This document shows positions 8,650 to 16,988 of a stretch of 64,000 nucleotides of DNA, one piece after another. Source of the stretch: an uncultured Bacteroidales bacterium. GTDB taxonomy: Bacteria > Bacteroidota > Bacteroidia > Bacteroidales > Paludibacteraceae. The stretch covers positions 1-64,000 of the forward strand of contig ONTT01000004.1 in the NCBI GenBank assembly GCA_900320865.1, in the 5' to 3' direction. The position numbers and the translations under genes were made by a program. A model generated the notes under the pieces. The model did not search any database, had not been told where the DNA came from, and saw only the letters and a list, made by a program, of their open reading frames with translations. The first letter of the stretch is position 1. Each line of letters starts with the position of its first letter.

Positions 8650-10215
8650 TTATTCAATATCACTTTGTTTCTGAACTACTTTTACTTCTACACGGCGATC
8701 CAACGGCAACTCGTGGTTGACATTCTCCTCGTTCGGAACTAATGATCCATGCCCGATGACAATCACGCGGTCTTTATCCAGACCCTGACTAATCAGATAA
8801 TTGGCTACCGCCTTTGCACGGTTATAAGCCAAAATCTCATTGAAGGTCTTGTCACCTTCCTCCGATGCGTGACCGTCGATAGATACCTTCGCATCCGGTA
8901 CTTTATTCAGCACACCTACAATAGAGGACAAGTACGCCTTGGCTTTATTGGTCAACTGATGACTCGCCAAAGCAAAGTAAATCTTATTAAATTTCTCCAC
9001 TTCTTCGGCTGCTTTCTTGATATGCGCACGAGTGAGCGTATCTACCCGACTCACGATACTCGTATCATTGCGGGCAATTAACTGAACCGTCGTATCCGTA
9101 CGAGTGAAATAGTCGAAGTAATCGATGGTTTTATGCTTCGGCGCAGCAATATGATGCCAGTGAATACCTACCTTCACGCCTACTTCCCAAGGATGCGACT
9201 TACCCGCCATATCCAGCGAGTACGCACCCGTGTATTCTTCCATAAAAGTAAAGGTGTCGTCCTTCCAACCCAACGGATGCTTCGTCGATTTGTTTACATC
9301 ATTCAACGCGATATTAAAATGACCGCCTAAGAACAAATCAATTTGATCCGTCAACGGAAGTAAGGCACCCAGGTCCATAAATAAAGCCACTTGCGGACGA
9401 ACATCCAACTTCCCCTGATAAGCATAGTTCTTCACACCAAACTCATGCATGTCGTTCAACCATAAGTTCCATGCGGGGTAGTATCCCTCATGCGCCACTT
9501 CGCCTTGCAGCACTTTGTATTTCTTCATTACAGAGAACGCCGGAGCAATACCTAAATCAGCAAAGATACGCGCTTTCCAGTCCTCCTTTTTGTATTGGAA
9601 CTGCAGCGAGATAGGAACACCTATATTATGGATCGTCTGGCGCTCATTCCAACGATTGACGGTCGAATGATGGTCATAATGCTGCTCCAGGTCCGTATCC
9701 GTTTGGTCCAACCATGAATAGGCTCCGCCCAAACGAGCATGTGTCGTGTAATTCGTGAACCATAATCCGGCTCCCACACCCCAGTTCTCATGGAAGAAAT
9801 AGGCGTATTGTATCTGCAGCAAACCACTGAATGAACCAATCGTCCTGTTCTCTGTACCGGCTAAAGAATAACCTAAGGAACCGTATCCAAGCCCCACATA
9901 GGCTTCGATATAATGCCCTTTGCGACTGGTCGAGTCCGCATAGGTCACTTCTTCACGCTGCTTCGCTACGCTGTCCTGCGAAGCGATCAACAGAGTCAAG
10001 GTGTCCGTGTAGTGATAGATAGTGGTCGTCTGAACACGAGTCAAACTGTCCGGAGTCTTCTGTAACTCCGGCGTATCCTCCATCTCAAAACTACGTTCGT
10101 GCATCTCCGTCATTCCCGGAGATATCGCGGAACGGAAAATCCGGGTAGTGTCGCTTTGGGCACTCAGCGCCAACGGAATACTCAGCGCTGCGAGAATAAG
10201 CCATTTGTGTTTCAT
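8650..10215 (-). CDS. Outer-membrane beta-barrel protein with OmpA domain (OmpA1)
   Basis: A 521-aa protein with a signal peptide (MKHKWLILAALSIPLALSAQ). A beta-barrel with alternating aromatic strands occupies about residues 100-370. After a linker, an OmpA/MotB peptidoglycan-binding domain spans about 405-512, with IDGHASEEGD, YNRAKAVANYL and LDRRVEVKV. It would anchor the outer membrane to the cell wall. It sits directly upstream of surface protein P1, whose Shine-Dalgarno overlaps this gene's stop, and 30 nt downstream of a tRNA-Arg gene. No promoter box was found between the tRNA and this gene. An accessory role for the surface protein is inferred from the repeated pairing in the window. 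Confidence 0.82.
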   Translation of the reverse strand: MKHKWLILAALSIPLALSAQSDTTRIFRSAISPGMTEMHERSFEMEDTPELQKTPDSLTRVQTTTIYHYTDTLTLLIASQDSVAKQREEVTYADSTSRKGHYIEAYVGLGYGSLGYSLAGTENRTIGSFSGLLQIQYAYFFHENWGVGAGLWFTNYTTHARLGGAYSWLDQTDTDLEQHYDHHSTVNRWNERQTIHNIGVPISLQFQYKKEDWKARIFADLGIAPAFSVMKKYKVLQGEVAHEGYYPAWNLWLNDMHEFGVKNYAYQGKLDVRPQVALFMDLGALLPLTDQIDLFLGGHFNIALNDVNKSTKHPLGWKDDTFTFMEEYTGAYSLDMAGKSHPWEVGVKVGIHWHHIAAPKHKTIDYFDYFTRTDTTVQLIARNDTSIVSRVDTLTRAHIKKAAEEVEKFNKIYFALASHQLTNKAKAYLSSIVGVLNKVPDAKVSIDGHASEEGDKTFNEILAYNRAKAVANYLISQGLDKDRVIVIGHGSLVPNEENVNHELPLDRRVEVKVVQKQSDIE

Positions 10216-10245
10216 AGTATTGTGTTTTTCAATCGTTTATTGTTG

Positions 10246-10317
10246 TGACTCGCCCGAGAATCGAACTCGGATTTGAGCTTTAGGAGAGCCCCGTTCTATC
10301 CATTGAACTAGCAAGTC
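10246..10317 (-). tRNA. tRNA-Arg (anticodon CCT)
   Basis: The minus strand folds as a full cloverleaf: acceptor GACTTGC/GCGAGTC, D-arm with GTTCAATGGATAGAAC, anticodon stem GGGCT/AGCTC with loop CTCCTAA, and T-arm with TTCGATT. The anticodon is CCT. CCA is not encoded. It lies between DUF2461 and the OmpA1 gene on the same strand. No own promoter was seen, so it may be processed from a longer transcript. Confidence 0.93.
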
Positions 10318-10363
10318 TTTGCTAAATCGTGCCCTTGTGGCTAAGAACTATCAGGCCGTCGGG

Positions 10364-11074
10364 TTAGCACCTATCCGGGAACTCCCCGTATTCCTCAAAC
10401 GTATAATTGAGGAAGTCATTCATCGGCTTGGCAGCCCTCGCGATATCGATCATTTTATCGATGAAATCGGGCGAACACACCTCCTCATCTGTGAGTGGCG
10501 TACTGAACGTATAGTCTTTGTGTTTCAACCAGTCCGCATGTTTGAACGCCGGATCAAAACCTACCGGCACTTTCTTCAGCACACCCCAATAACTGTCAAA
10601 ATCCTGCCCGAAATAGCGTTGCCACTCTTTGGTTCCCATGATCTCTTCCACTTCCTCGTAGTTCGCCTCAACCTCCTTGCGCAAAGCAGTCAATAACTCC
10701 TTGCTCGGCTCCCATATACCTCCGGCAAACATACATTGCCCGGGCTGGATATGCATGTAATAACCACCGCGCATCGATTTTCTTCCCCACGTCTTCGGCT
10801 GACCGGGTACACCTTTCGCTGGGAAGCAACCCATCCACTCTTTGTACGGGTTTTTGTTCTTCGAGAACCGCACATCGCGGTAGATACGCCAGATACAGTC
10901 CTTCGGTTGCAGGATAGCCAACTCCGGTTCTATCATCGCAAGCTGACGGATATACTCCGCGCATACCTCGTTGAAGCGCGCGTAGCACCGTTGGTACCAC
11001 GTCTTGTTCTCGGCAAACCACTCCCGGTTATTATGCACCGACAACTCCGTCAAAAAATCCAGAACCTCTTTCAT
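10364..11074 (-). CDS. DUF2461 family protein
   Basis: A 236-aa soluble protein of the DUF2461 (TIGR02453) family, whose function is unknown. Recognisable features are the N-terminal NREWFAENK motif, a central IYRDVRFSKNKNPYK segment, and GGYYMHIQPG. Members are usually 210-240 aa, so it is full length. ATG 11074 is chosen. A TTG 6 nt upstream is in frame and lies in a heptamer repeat. It follows rfbD on the same strand, separated only by that repeat. Confidence 0.82.
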   Translation of the reverse strand: MKEVLDFLTELSVHNNREWFAENKTWYQRCYARFNEVCAEYIRQLAMIEPELAILQPKDCIWRIYRDVRFSKNKNPYKEWMGCFPAKGVPGQPKTWGRKSMRGGYYMHIQPGQCMFAGGIWEPSKELLTALRKEVEANYEEVEEIMGTKEWQRYFGQDFDSYWGVLKKVPVGFDPAFKHADWLKHKDYTFSTPLTDEEVCSPDFIDKMIDIARAAKPMNDFLNYTFEEYGEFPDRC

Positions 11075-11128
11075 TACCAATTACCAATCACCAATTACCA
11101 ATTACCAATTACCAATCACCAATTACCA
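11073..11128. repeat. Tandem heptamer array, 8 units
   Basis: Eight uninterrupted copies of the heptamer ATTACCA (two copies read ATCACCA). The order is such that a 28-bp block of four units occurs twice exactly. The array supplies the final codons and the TGA stop of rfbD, and the sequence just before the DUF2461 start, so changes in unit number would move the stop or the spacing. Confidence 0.9.
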
Positions 11129-11982
11129 ATCCTTTCCATGCAACGTCTAAGTCCGTCCATCCAATGCGGGATCTCTACGTCAAACGTCTTTTTGAACTTC
11201 GACTTATCGAGTACGCTATAGTGTGGCCGCGGCGTCTTATACGCATATTCCTCCGATAAAATCGGGCGAACTTGACATTTTGTTATCCCCGCCAACTCAT
11301 GAATCGCTAACGTGAAATCATACCAACTGCATACACCTTCGTTCGTGAAATGATAGATACCCGCGTGCCATACAGGCGCCACTATCACCGTGAAGATAGC
11401 CCAAGCCAAATCAGCCGCGTAAGTAGGTGTTCCTATCTGATCAAACACCACGCCCAATTGTTCTTTCTCCTTACCCAATTTAATCATCGTCTTCACAAAG
11501 TTATTCCCGTATTCGGAGTACAACCAAGCCGTACGAAGTATTACCGCATCGGGACATGCCGCCAAGAGCATTTTTTCTCCTTCATATTTTGTCCGTCCGT
11601 AAGCTGTACGAGGCGCAACCGGATCCGTCTCTCGACATGGCACATGCTCATCGCCGGAGAATACATAATCCGTACTCACATGAATCACTTTCACACCCTG
11701 ATTTCCCAACACACTCAGCGCCTCCGCATTAATCTTCATCGCCGTCGCCTCGTCCTCTTCCGCCTTATCCACGTTCGTGTAGGCAGCACAATTGACAATC
11801 AGGTCTATTCCATGCTCCGCCACAAAAGCACTTACCGCCTGCTTATCCGTGATATCGAGCATATACACGCCATCCGCCTCCACGACATCTGTGAAGAAAT
11901 AGCTATGCTTCGAGTGCTTTGCACTCAACACGCGCATCTCATTGCCTAATTGTCCGTTGGCGCCTGTAATTAATATATTCAT
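11116..11982 (-). CDS. rfbD: dTDP-4-dehydrorhamnose reductase
   Basis: Last step of dTDP-L-rhamnose synthesis: NAD(P)H-dependent reduction of dTDP-4-dehydro-L-rhamnose. The 288-aa protein has a Rossmann glycine motif GANGQLG (7-13) and the catalytic pair Y128/K132 in YGRTK. ATG 11982 is chosen because the family N-terminus MNILITGANG begins there. A 20-bp duplication places a second ATG at 12002 that opens a 7-codon reading frame ending in a TGA overlapping the real ATG. The C-terminus (RIGNW, stop TGA) is encoded by the tandem heptamer array. It lies downstream of rfbC in the same unit. rfbA and rfbB are not in the window. Confidence 0.93.
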   Translation of the reverse strand: MNILITGANGQLGNEMRVLSAKHSKHSYFFTDVVEADGVYMLDITDKQAVSAFVAEHGIDLIVNCAAYTNVDKAEEDEATAMKINAEALSVLGNQGVKVIHVSTDYVFSGDEHVPCRETDPVAPRTAYGRTKYEGEKMLLAACPDAVILRTAWLYSEYGNNFVKTMIKLGKEKEQLGVVFDQIGTPTYAADLAWAIFTVIVAPVWHAGIYHFTNEGVCSWYDFTLAIHELAGITKCQVRPILSEEYAYKTPRPHYSVLDKSKFKKTFDVEIPHWMDGLRRCMERIGNW

Positions 11983-12002
11983 CCTGTAATTAATATATTC
12001 AT
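11963..12002. repeat. Tandem 20-bp duplication over the rfbD start codon
   Basis: Two exact adjacent 20-bp copies (11963-11982 and 11983-12002). Each carries the rfbD start codon and its first codons. The upstream copy encodes MNILITG followed by TGA, and this TGA shares bases with the true ATG (ATGA). Confidence 0.92.
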
Positions 12003-12087
12003 TCTTTATATGGGTGATTACTGAGTGAGTAGGACTCATTACCTGGGTATATCGTATCCTGCACGTACCTATAATATACAAAGTATA

Positions 12088-12636
12088 TTATTCCGTGATT
12101 TTCAAATCTTTCAATAACGGATGGTGTTTATCTTTCTCGCTGATGATCCGTTTCTCCTCCGGGATTTGCCAATCTATCGCCAAATCCGGATCGTTCAAAA
12201 GAATACCTCCGTCAGCCTCCGGATGATACAAGTTATCGCATTTATAGGTAAAAATAGCTTGCTCACTCAATACCGAAAAACCATGCGCAAAACCACGCGG
12301 AATAAAGAACTGACGTTTGTTCTCTTCGCTCAATTCCACGCTGAACCACTGCCCATACGTCTTGCTGCCTTTACGCAAATCTACCGCCACATCCAGCACA
12401 CGACCTACCGTGCAGCAAACCAACTTCGCCTGACTGTATGGCGGACGCTGAAAATGCAAACCGCGCACCACACCATAACTGGAGCAAGACTGGTTATCCT
12501 GCACGAACTGCGCATCAATCCCCGCTTCGCGGTAGCGTTTCTCATTATACGTTTCCACAAAATACCCGCGAGAATCCCTGAAAACCTGCGGTTCAATCAC
12601 CAACAATCCCTCAATCGGAGTCTTAATAATATTCAT
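12088..12636 (-). CDS. rfbC: dTDP-4-dehydrorhamnose 3,5-epimerase
   Basis: Third enzyme of dTDP-L-rhamnose synthesis, epimerising C3 and C5 of the 4-keto sugar. The 182-aa cupin protein matches the usual family length. Visible motifs are FRDSRGYFVETY near residue 19, the catalytic His61 in RGLHFQ, KLVCCTVGRVLDVAVDLR, IPRGFAHGF, and the Tyr in FTYKCDNLY. It is the first gene of a minus-strand unit (rfbC, rfbD, DUF2461, tRNA-Arg) that may run on into the OmpA1/P1 pair. A promoter lies 31 nt upstream. Confidence 0.95.
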   Translation of the reverse strand: MNIIKTPIEGLLVIEPQVFRDSRGYFVETYNEKRYREAGIDAQFVQDNQSCSSYGVVRGLHFQRPPYSQAKLVCCTVGRVLDVAVDLRKGSKTYGQWFSVELSEENKRQFFIPRGFAHGFSVLSEQAIFTYKCDNLYHPEADGGILLNDPDLAIDWQIPEEKRIISEKDKHHPLLKDLKITE

Positions 12637-12666
12637 CTTACCATTTACGATTTACAAAAAAGCGAG

Positions 12667-12698
12667 CAAATTTACAACAAAAATTGCATATATGCAAA
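12667..12698 (-). promoter_or_regulatory. rfbC promoter
   Basis: On the minus strand, TTTG at 12698-12695 lies within a TTTGCATATATGCAA palindrome, and the -7 box TAAATTTG is at 12674-12667. The spacing is 20 nt. Confidence 0.85.
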
Positions 12699-12742
12699 TA
12701 AAAATGGATTTTTTCGCAAAAATAGAACGAATTCTTTTATTT

Positions 12743-13654
12743 TTAGAAGACAAAAGGACTACACCGGCAAGGAAAAGCACGGCGACGGGAAGCACGATCG
12801 TAAGGAGAAATAGCATAGGATATCTTAAGTCCTACATCGAAGAGCGCACATTGACTCACCAACTGCCGGAGGAAGCGGTTGGCGGACATAACCGGCGTCA
12901 GAACTCGTTGCAGCGGAAAACCGTCACGAGTGTCGGTTAGCATGATCAGGCACTCGGCATTGCTATGCTCCGGCTTATAGTTGGTTAAACTATAGTCAAA
13001 ATAAGCCCCGACAACGAGATACGAACGGTAAGTATCCGCTCGAGGATTCAATGGAATCATATAACTCAATTCCGTAGCCAACCACCACTGCACCTTTGGT
13101 AATTGCAACTTACCGCTATTGTACATTGCAAAATCCCGCGAAGCCGCCAAAGGAAACGACTCATAGACGCGGTTGTCATAATCCGGATAATAGACCGAGA
13201 GAGCTGCATTTTCCACGTTCTGCTTCCACCAAGTATTCATCGGGAAGACCACCTTTGCGCCAATGAGGAACGAGAAGTTTTTAACGGAAAGCGCCAACTG
13301 CAGCGGGACTCCTACAGACCATGTTGTATAGCGTTCGGTAAGGCGACCGATGGTATAATCAATCTCCATCCGTTGGTTTTCAACATCGATGGTAGCATAA
13401 TGATCTACATAATTCGTTTTGGCAAATCCCGGTTGATGGCAGTCCAGCGTAAGTCCGGTTCGGAAACCTATCACATAGGGCGAGAGATAGTTATAATAGA
13501 CCTGTGCTCCGCCGTGAAATCCGACCGTATTGTTCACATATACCGTCTTCGAAGACCAACCGGCTATTCCGCCATGTATACCCACCTCGAACACGTGTTC
13601 GGCATGAAGCACGAGCGGAAAAAACAATACTATGTAAAGGAGGACACGTCTCAT
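12743..13654 (-). CDS. Outer-membrane beta-barrel protein, coupled to cargo P2
   Basis: A 303-aa protein with a signal peptide (MRRVLLYIVLFFPLVLHA). The remainder reads as a porin-like beta-barrel of amphipathic strands (FEVGIHGGIAGW, VPLQLALSV, YLVVGAYFDYSL), followed by a short Arg/Cys-rich tail ending in Phe. There is no OmpA domain. Its ATG at 13654 overlaps the TGA of the 981-aa surface protein (ATGA), so translation is coupled. ATG 13678 upstream is in frame but would precede the signal peptide. It is similar in size and placement to the barrel at 25063-25992. It does not obviously match PorP/SprF. A role in export or anchoring of P2 is inferred. Confidence 0.75.
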   Translation of the reverse strand: MRRVLLYIVLFFPLVLHAEHVFEVGIHGGIAGWSSKTVYVNNTVGFHGGAQVYYNYLSPYVIGFRTGLTLDCHQPGFAKTNYVDHYATIDVENQRMEIDYTIGRLTERYTTWSVGVPLQLALSVKNFSFLIGAKVVFPMNTWWKQNVENAALSVYYPDYDNRVYESFPLAASRDFAMYNSGKLQLPKVQWWLATELSYMIPLNPRADTYRSYLVVGAYFDYSLTNYKPEHSNAECLIMLTDTRDGFPLQRVLTPVMSANRFLRQLVSQCALFDVGLKISYAISPYDRASRRRAFPCRCSPFVF

Positions 13655-16596
13655 GGTATCAGTTTCTTCTCTGTCCATTTTTTCTCCCCCTGTTCATAGC
13701 GATAGAGGTACACCCCGTGGGATACTTGGTTCTCTCGAACAAGCATACCCCAGCTATTGAAGATAGTAACCCGAACAGGTAACTCTTCCTGCGCTTCGCC
13801 GATTTCCAGAATATTTGACCATATCGCTTGCTCATTGTCTAAGACAATACGCAACTGGAATCGCCCACACAACTCATTCTGCTCAGAGTAGTCATCGTCG
13901 GTGGCACCCGGTATCGGTGCGTCGTTTTTGTACCATTGGTAAGCACACGCGATACGTCCCGGAAGCAAACGGGCTAATGACACATTATCCAACAGCAAGA
14001 CCCAGTTGTACTTGTTGACAATAAGCGGCCATAACTTCTCACAATGGAATGTATCGAGATGGAGAATATAACTGGTATCCGTACAATCGGTCCATTTCGG
14101 ATGAGGTATATCCAGCACTTGAATCTCGGCGTGTTCAAAGACAAAAGTCTTATTTCTTAGCGTCCAGGTAAAGGGTAACAACGTATCGCAGACTGTCGTG
14201 TCGGCGGTAATGGTCACCATCTCGGGACAGCAGACCTGGGTATTAAGAGTCAAGACACGGAGCAGGCTGTCACAACCCAGTTGATCCTTATACAGAATCT
14301 CATAGGTAGCAGGTTCTGTAAACAGCGTATCCCGCCAGCGGTACGGCATCAACGTGTCACAAACCACCGTATCCACCGTAATAGTTACCGCCTTGGGACA
14401 GCAAATCTGGGTGTTAAGAGTCAAGACACAGAGCAGACTATCACAGCCCCGTTGATCCTTATACAGAATCTCATAGGTAGCAGGTTCTGTAAACAGCGTA
14501 TCCCGCCAGCGATAGGGCATCAATGTGTCGCAAACCACCGTATCCACCGTAACAGTTACCACCTCCGGGCAAGGCGGTTCCGGCGGCTCACATTTGTTCA
14601 CTTTTAGTAGGAAAGGCTCACTCACGGCTCGGCAGTTCTCGCTCTCGATATTTCCATCGCCGGAGACGGCTACTTTATACCAACCCGAGTCGGCTTTCTG
14701 GATGGTGCTGAAAGTGAGGATTTCTCCGTTGAAACCGGACATTTCTGTCCATGTGATGCTGTCCGTCGAGTGCCACCATTTATAAGCTAAAGGTTCAGCA
14801 AATGTACCATCGTTGGTAAAGTTGGCGGTGAGGGTTGTTGGTTTGTTTGCGCACACTTCCGCCTCGCCTTCTATCGTCACAGGCGGTGCGCAGAGGTGAA
14901 TCTCGATGTCGTCCAATACAAAGTCATTACCGCTTCCGTTTATGGGTACATTATTATAAATGGTGAGTTTCACACGAGAAATGTTGTCCGGTACGGTGAA
15001 GTTCATACCGATGAGCCGCCAGTGTGCTGAATACTGCCAAGACGAATTATCTCCGATAAAAGCGGAGTCAAATGGTATATCACCTGTGTCATAGGTAGCC
15101 AGTTCGGTCCCCGAAGAGGGATCGGTCAGCACAAACTTCATCCGCGGATAGATATCATCCCTGTTAGGGTTCATGTAATGTCCCCAAGTCATGACATTCG
15201 CCACATAGGCAGAGAATGTGAGACGCGAACCGGGACAGAGACCTGCTATCGTGGTGGTATAGAAAGGCGCATTGTCCCCTCGTCCGTCTATCTGCAAGAG
15301 ATAGCCTTTTGTCTTGTCATTCGGATAAGTGTGGTCATCCATGATATGCCACTGAATCCCATTTTTATATCCTTGTTTGGTTACCAAGAACTTTCCGCTA
15401 CTCATCCCGCTTGTCCGGCTCAAACAGGGAGAATAACCGGAGGACATGCCAAGTACAGCCGCCCGCGCTTCGTTGGCATCAGAAATCATTTCCGGCTCGG
15501 ACGGGTCATTACCGCCGAAATCCTCCCGGAAGAGGAGTATTCCGTCGATACACAACTCCGGCTCAGGCGGCTCACATTCGTTGACCCGCAAACGGAACGG
15601 TTCGCTCACGGCTCGACAGTTCACGCGCTCGATATTTCCATCGCCGGAGACGGCTACTTTATACCAACCCGAGTCGGATTTTTGAACGGCATCGATGAGC
15701 AGATTTTCTCCGTTGAAACCGGACATTTCTGTCCATGTGACGCTATCTAAAGAGTGCCACCATTTATAAGCTAAAGGTTCAGCAAATGTACCGTCGTTGG
15801 TAAAGTTAGCGGTGAGGGTTGTTGGTTTGTTTGCGCACACTTCCGCCTCGCCTTCTATCGTCACAGGCGGTGCGCACAGGTGAATCTCGATGTCGTCCAA
15901 CGCAAAGTCATTACCGCTACCATTCTGTACTACGTCGTTATAGATGAACATTTGAATGGACTCGACTCCATCAGGAACGGTGAAATTCATACCGAATAGT
16001 TGCCACTCAGCAGATAATTGGTTGTCCCGCGCATATTTCCAAGTCTCCGGCGTACCGTACCGCCAGTCGGGTTGGATATCACCTGTCGATTTCTCTGCCA
16101 ATATTGCACCCGTCTCGGGATCCTTGAGCACAAATTTCATCCGCGGATAGACGTACCTACTGCCGAAATAATCGAGTTGTCCGGCGTAATGGACGTTCAC
16201 TATATAGGCGCTGAAGGTGAGTTGTGTTCCGGCGCAAAGACCTTCTATCGTCTTGCTATAAAATGGTTTGGCGCCGCCTACTCCATCCACCTCCAAAAGA
16301 TAGCCTCGTGTCTTGTCTCCGAAATAAGTATGGTCATCCTGCCAATGCCATTGAATACCGTTGTGCCAGCCCTCTTTGCGCAGCGTATAATTGCCGCTAC
16401 CCAAGCTATTACCGGAGTTGTGATAACTCGGGTCCATGCCTTGGACACTGGCCATGCTGATGTCCGGATCGGACGGGTCGTTACCGCCGAAATCCTCACG
16501 GAAGAGGAGCGTTCCGTCAATACAGAGTTCTTCCTCTTGCGCAACCATCGGCAGCACAAGCGACAAACAGAAAAATATGCTCCAGAAACGTTTCAT
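13651..16596 (-). CDS. T9SS-type surface protein with duplicated jelly-roll/Ig modules (cargo P2)
   Basis: A 981-aa exported protein with signal peptide MKRFWSIFFCLSLVLPMVAQ. Two copies of a roughly 330-aa unit follow (about 22-345 and 350-675). Each begins CIDG(T/I)LLFREDFGGNDPS, contains a jelly-roll ending NDFALDDIEIHLC or NDFVLDDIEIHLC, and then an Ig-like domain (YKWWHS...SGWYKVAVSGDGN). Next come 57-aa repeats around CDTLMPYRWRDTLFTEP...GCDSLL, a pre-CTD module with AYQWYKNDAPIPGA, and a sorting domain (NSWGMLV, GVYLYRY, KKLIP). It is predicted to be surface-exposed via T9SS and carbohydrate- or protein-binding. The next gene is a coupled barrel. Confidence 0.8.
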   Translation of the reverse strand: MKRFWSIFFCLSLVLPMVAQEEELCIDGTLLFREDFGGNDPSDPDISMASVQGMDPSYHNSGNSLGSGNYTLRKEGWHNGIQWHWQDDHTYFGDKTRGYLLEVDGVGGAKPFYSKTIEGLCAGTQLTFSAYIVNVHYAGQLDYFGSRYVYPRMKFVLKDPETGAILAEKSTGDIQPDWRYGTPETWKYARDNQLSAEWQLFGMNFTVPDGVESIQMFIYNDVVQNGSGNDFALDDIEIHLCAPPVTIEGEAEVCANKPTTLTANFTNDGTFAEPLAYKWWHSLDSVTWTEMSGFNGENLLIDAVQKSDSGWYKVAVSGDGNIERVNCRAVSEPFRLRVNECEPPEPELCIDGILLFREDFGGNDPSEPEMISDANEARAAVLGMSSGYSPCLSRTSGMSSGKFLVTKQGYKNGIQWHIMDDHTYPNDKTKGYLLQIDGRGDNAPFYTTTIAGLCPGSRLTFSAYVANVMTWGHYMNPNRDDIYPRMKFVLTDPSSGTELATYDTGDIPFDSAFIGDNSSWQYSAHWRLIGMNFTVPDNISRVKLTIYNNVPINGSGNDFVLDDIEIHLCAPPVTIEGEAEVCANKPTTLTANFTNDGTFAEPLAYKWWHSTDSITWTEMSGFNGEILTFSTIQKADSGWYKVAVSGDGNIESENCRAVSEPFLLKVNKCEPPEPPCPEVVTVTVDTVVCDTLMPYRWRDTLFTEPATYEILYKDQRGCDSLLCVLTLNTQICCPKAVTITVDTVVCDTLMPYRWRDTLFTEPATYEILYKDQLGCDSLLRVLTLNTQVCCPEMVTITADTTVCDTLLPFTWTLRNKTFVFEHAEIQVLDIPHPKWTDCTDTSYILHLDTFHCEKLWPLIVNKYNWVLLLDNVSLARLLPGRIACAYQWYKNDAPIPGATDDDYSEQNELCGRFQLRIVLDNEQAIWSNILEIGEAQEELPVRVTIFNSWGMLVRENQVSHGVYLYRYEQGEKKWTEKKLIP
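14281..14560. repeat. 171-bp internal repeats in cargo P2
   Basis: Two near-identical 171-bp units (the second starts at 14452) encode a 57-aa module with VVCDTLMPYRWRDTLF and GCDSLL. A third, diverged unit lies downstream in the gene at about 14160-14250. Confidence 0.85.
14768..14934. repeat. Conserved ~167-bp repeat, copy A (copy B at 15752-15918)
   Basis: About 167 bp recurs with only a handful of mismatches 984 bp away, inside the duplicated units of cargo P2. It covers the end of the jelly-roll and the start of the Ig-like domain. The near-identity contrasts with the divergence of the rest of the unit and suggests recent duplication or gene conversion. Confidence 0.85.
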
Positions 16597-16608
16597 GACT
16601 TAATCATC

Positions 16609-16653
16609 ACCTTTGCGGCTGCAAAGGTACATCTTTTTTTTGACATACGCAAG
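16609..16653 (-). promoter_or_regulatory. Promoter of cargo P2 with inverted repeat
   Basis: On the minus strand, -33 TTG at 16652-16650 and -7 TACCTTTG at 16629-16622 are 20 nt apart. The -7 box is one arm of the inverted repeat ACCTTTGC...GCAAAGGT (16609-16628), identical to that at gap. Confidence 0.8.
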
Positions 16654-16804
16654 AGCAACTTCTTATCATCAAATGGGATATATACAGAGTATATATAGTC
16701 ATTGCAGTAAAAGTACAAATAGGTCATTTACATACGATTCAGGTATGTAATTATTATAAGGAATGAGTCTGATTCGGGATTTGGAGATGTGAAATAGTGA
16801 ACAC

Positions 16805-16840
16805 AAAATGCGACATTATGAGTTCGCAAAATACGACATT
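16805..16840. promoter_or_regulatory. Direct repeat pair in the divergent intergenic region
   Basis: The 13-mer AAAATRCGACATT occurs at 16805-16817 and 16828-16840, 23 bp apart (about two helical turns), between divergent surface-protein genes. It may be an operator. The rest of 16597-16988 is AT-rich, with only the two promoters recognised. Confidence 0.4.
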
Positions 16841-16923
16841 TAGAATATTTTAAAGGAAATTTTGTGATTTTTGTAATATTTATTTTGCAAAATGCAATAA
16901 AATTACAGAAAAAGCAGCAGAAA

Positions 16924-16955
16924 GTTGTGTAATTGGAATATTTTGCGTATTTTTG
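16924..16955 (+). promoter_or_regulatory. Promoter of cargo P3 operon
   Basis: TTG at 16925-16927 and TATTTTTG at 16948-16955, 20 nt apart, about 30 nt upstream of the P3 start at 16989. Confidence 0.7.
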
Positions 16956-16988
16956 CACGCTTTTTAAGTCCAATTACAACAGGTTGCT

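Noticed and set aside
12735-12765. Short similarity to the reverse complement of the 78-bp repeat (around TTAGAAGACAAA)
   Set aside because: Only about 25 bases match with gaps, and one copy is the coding end of a barrel gene. Not enough to call a dispersed element.
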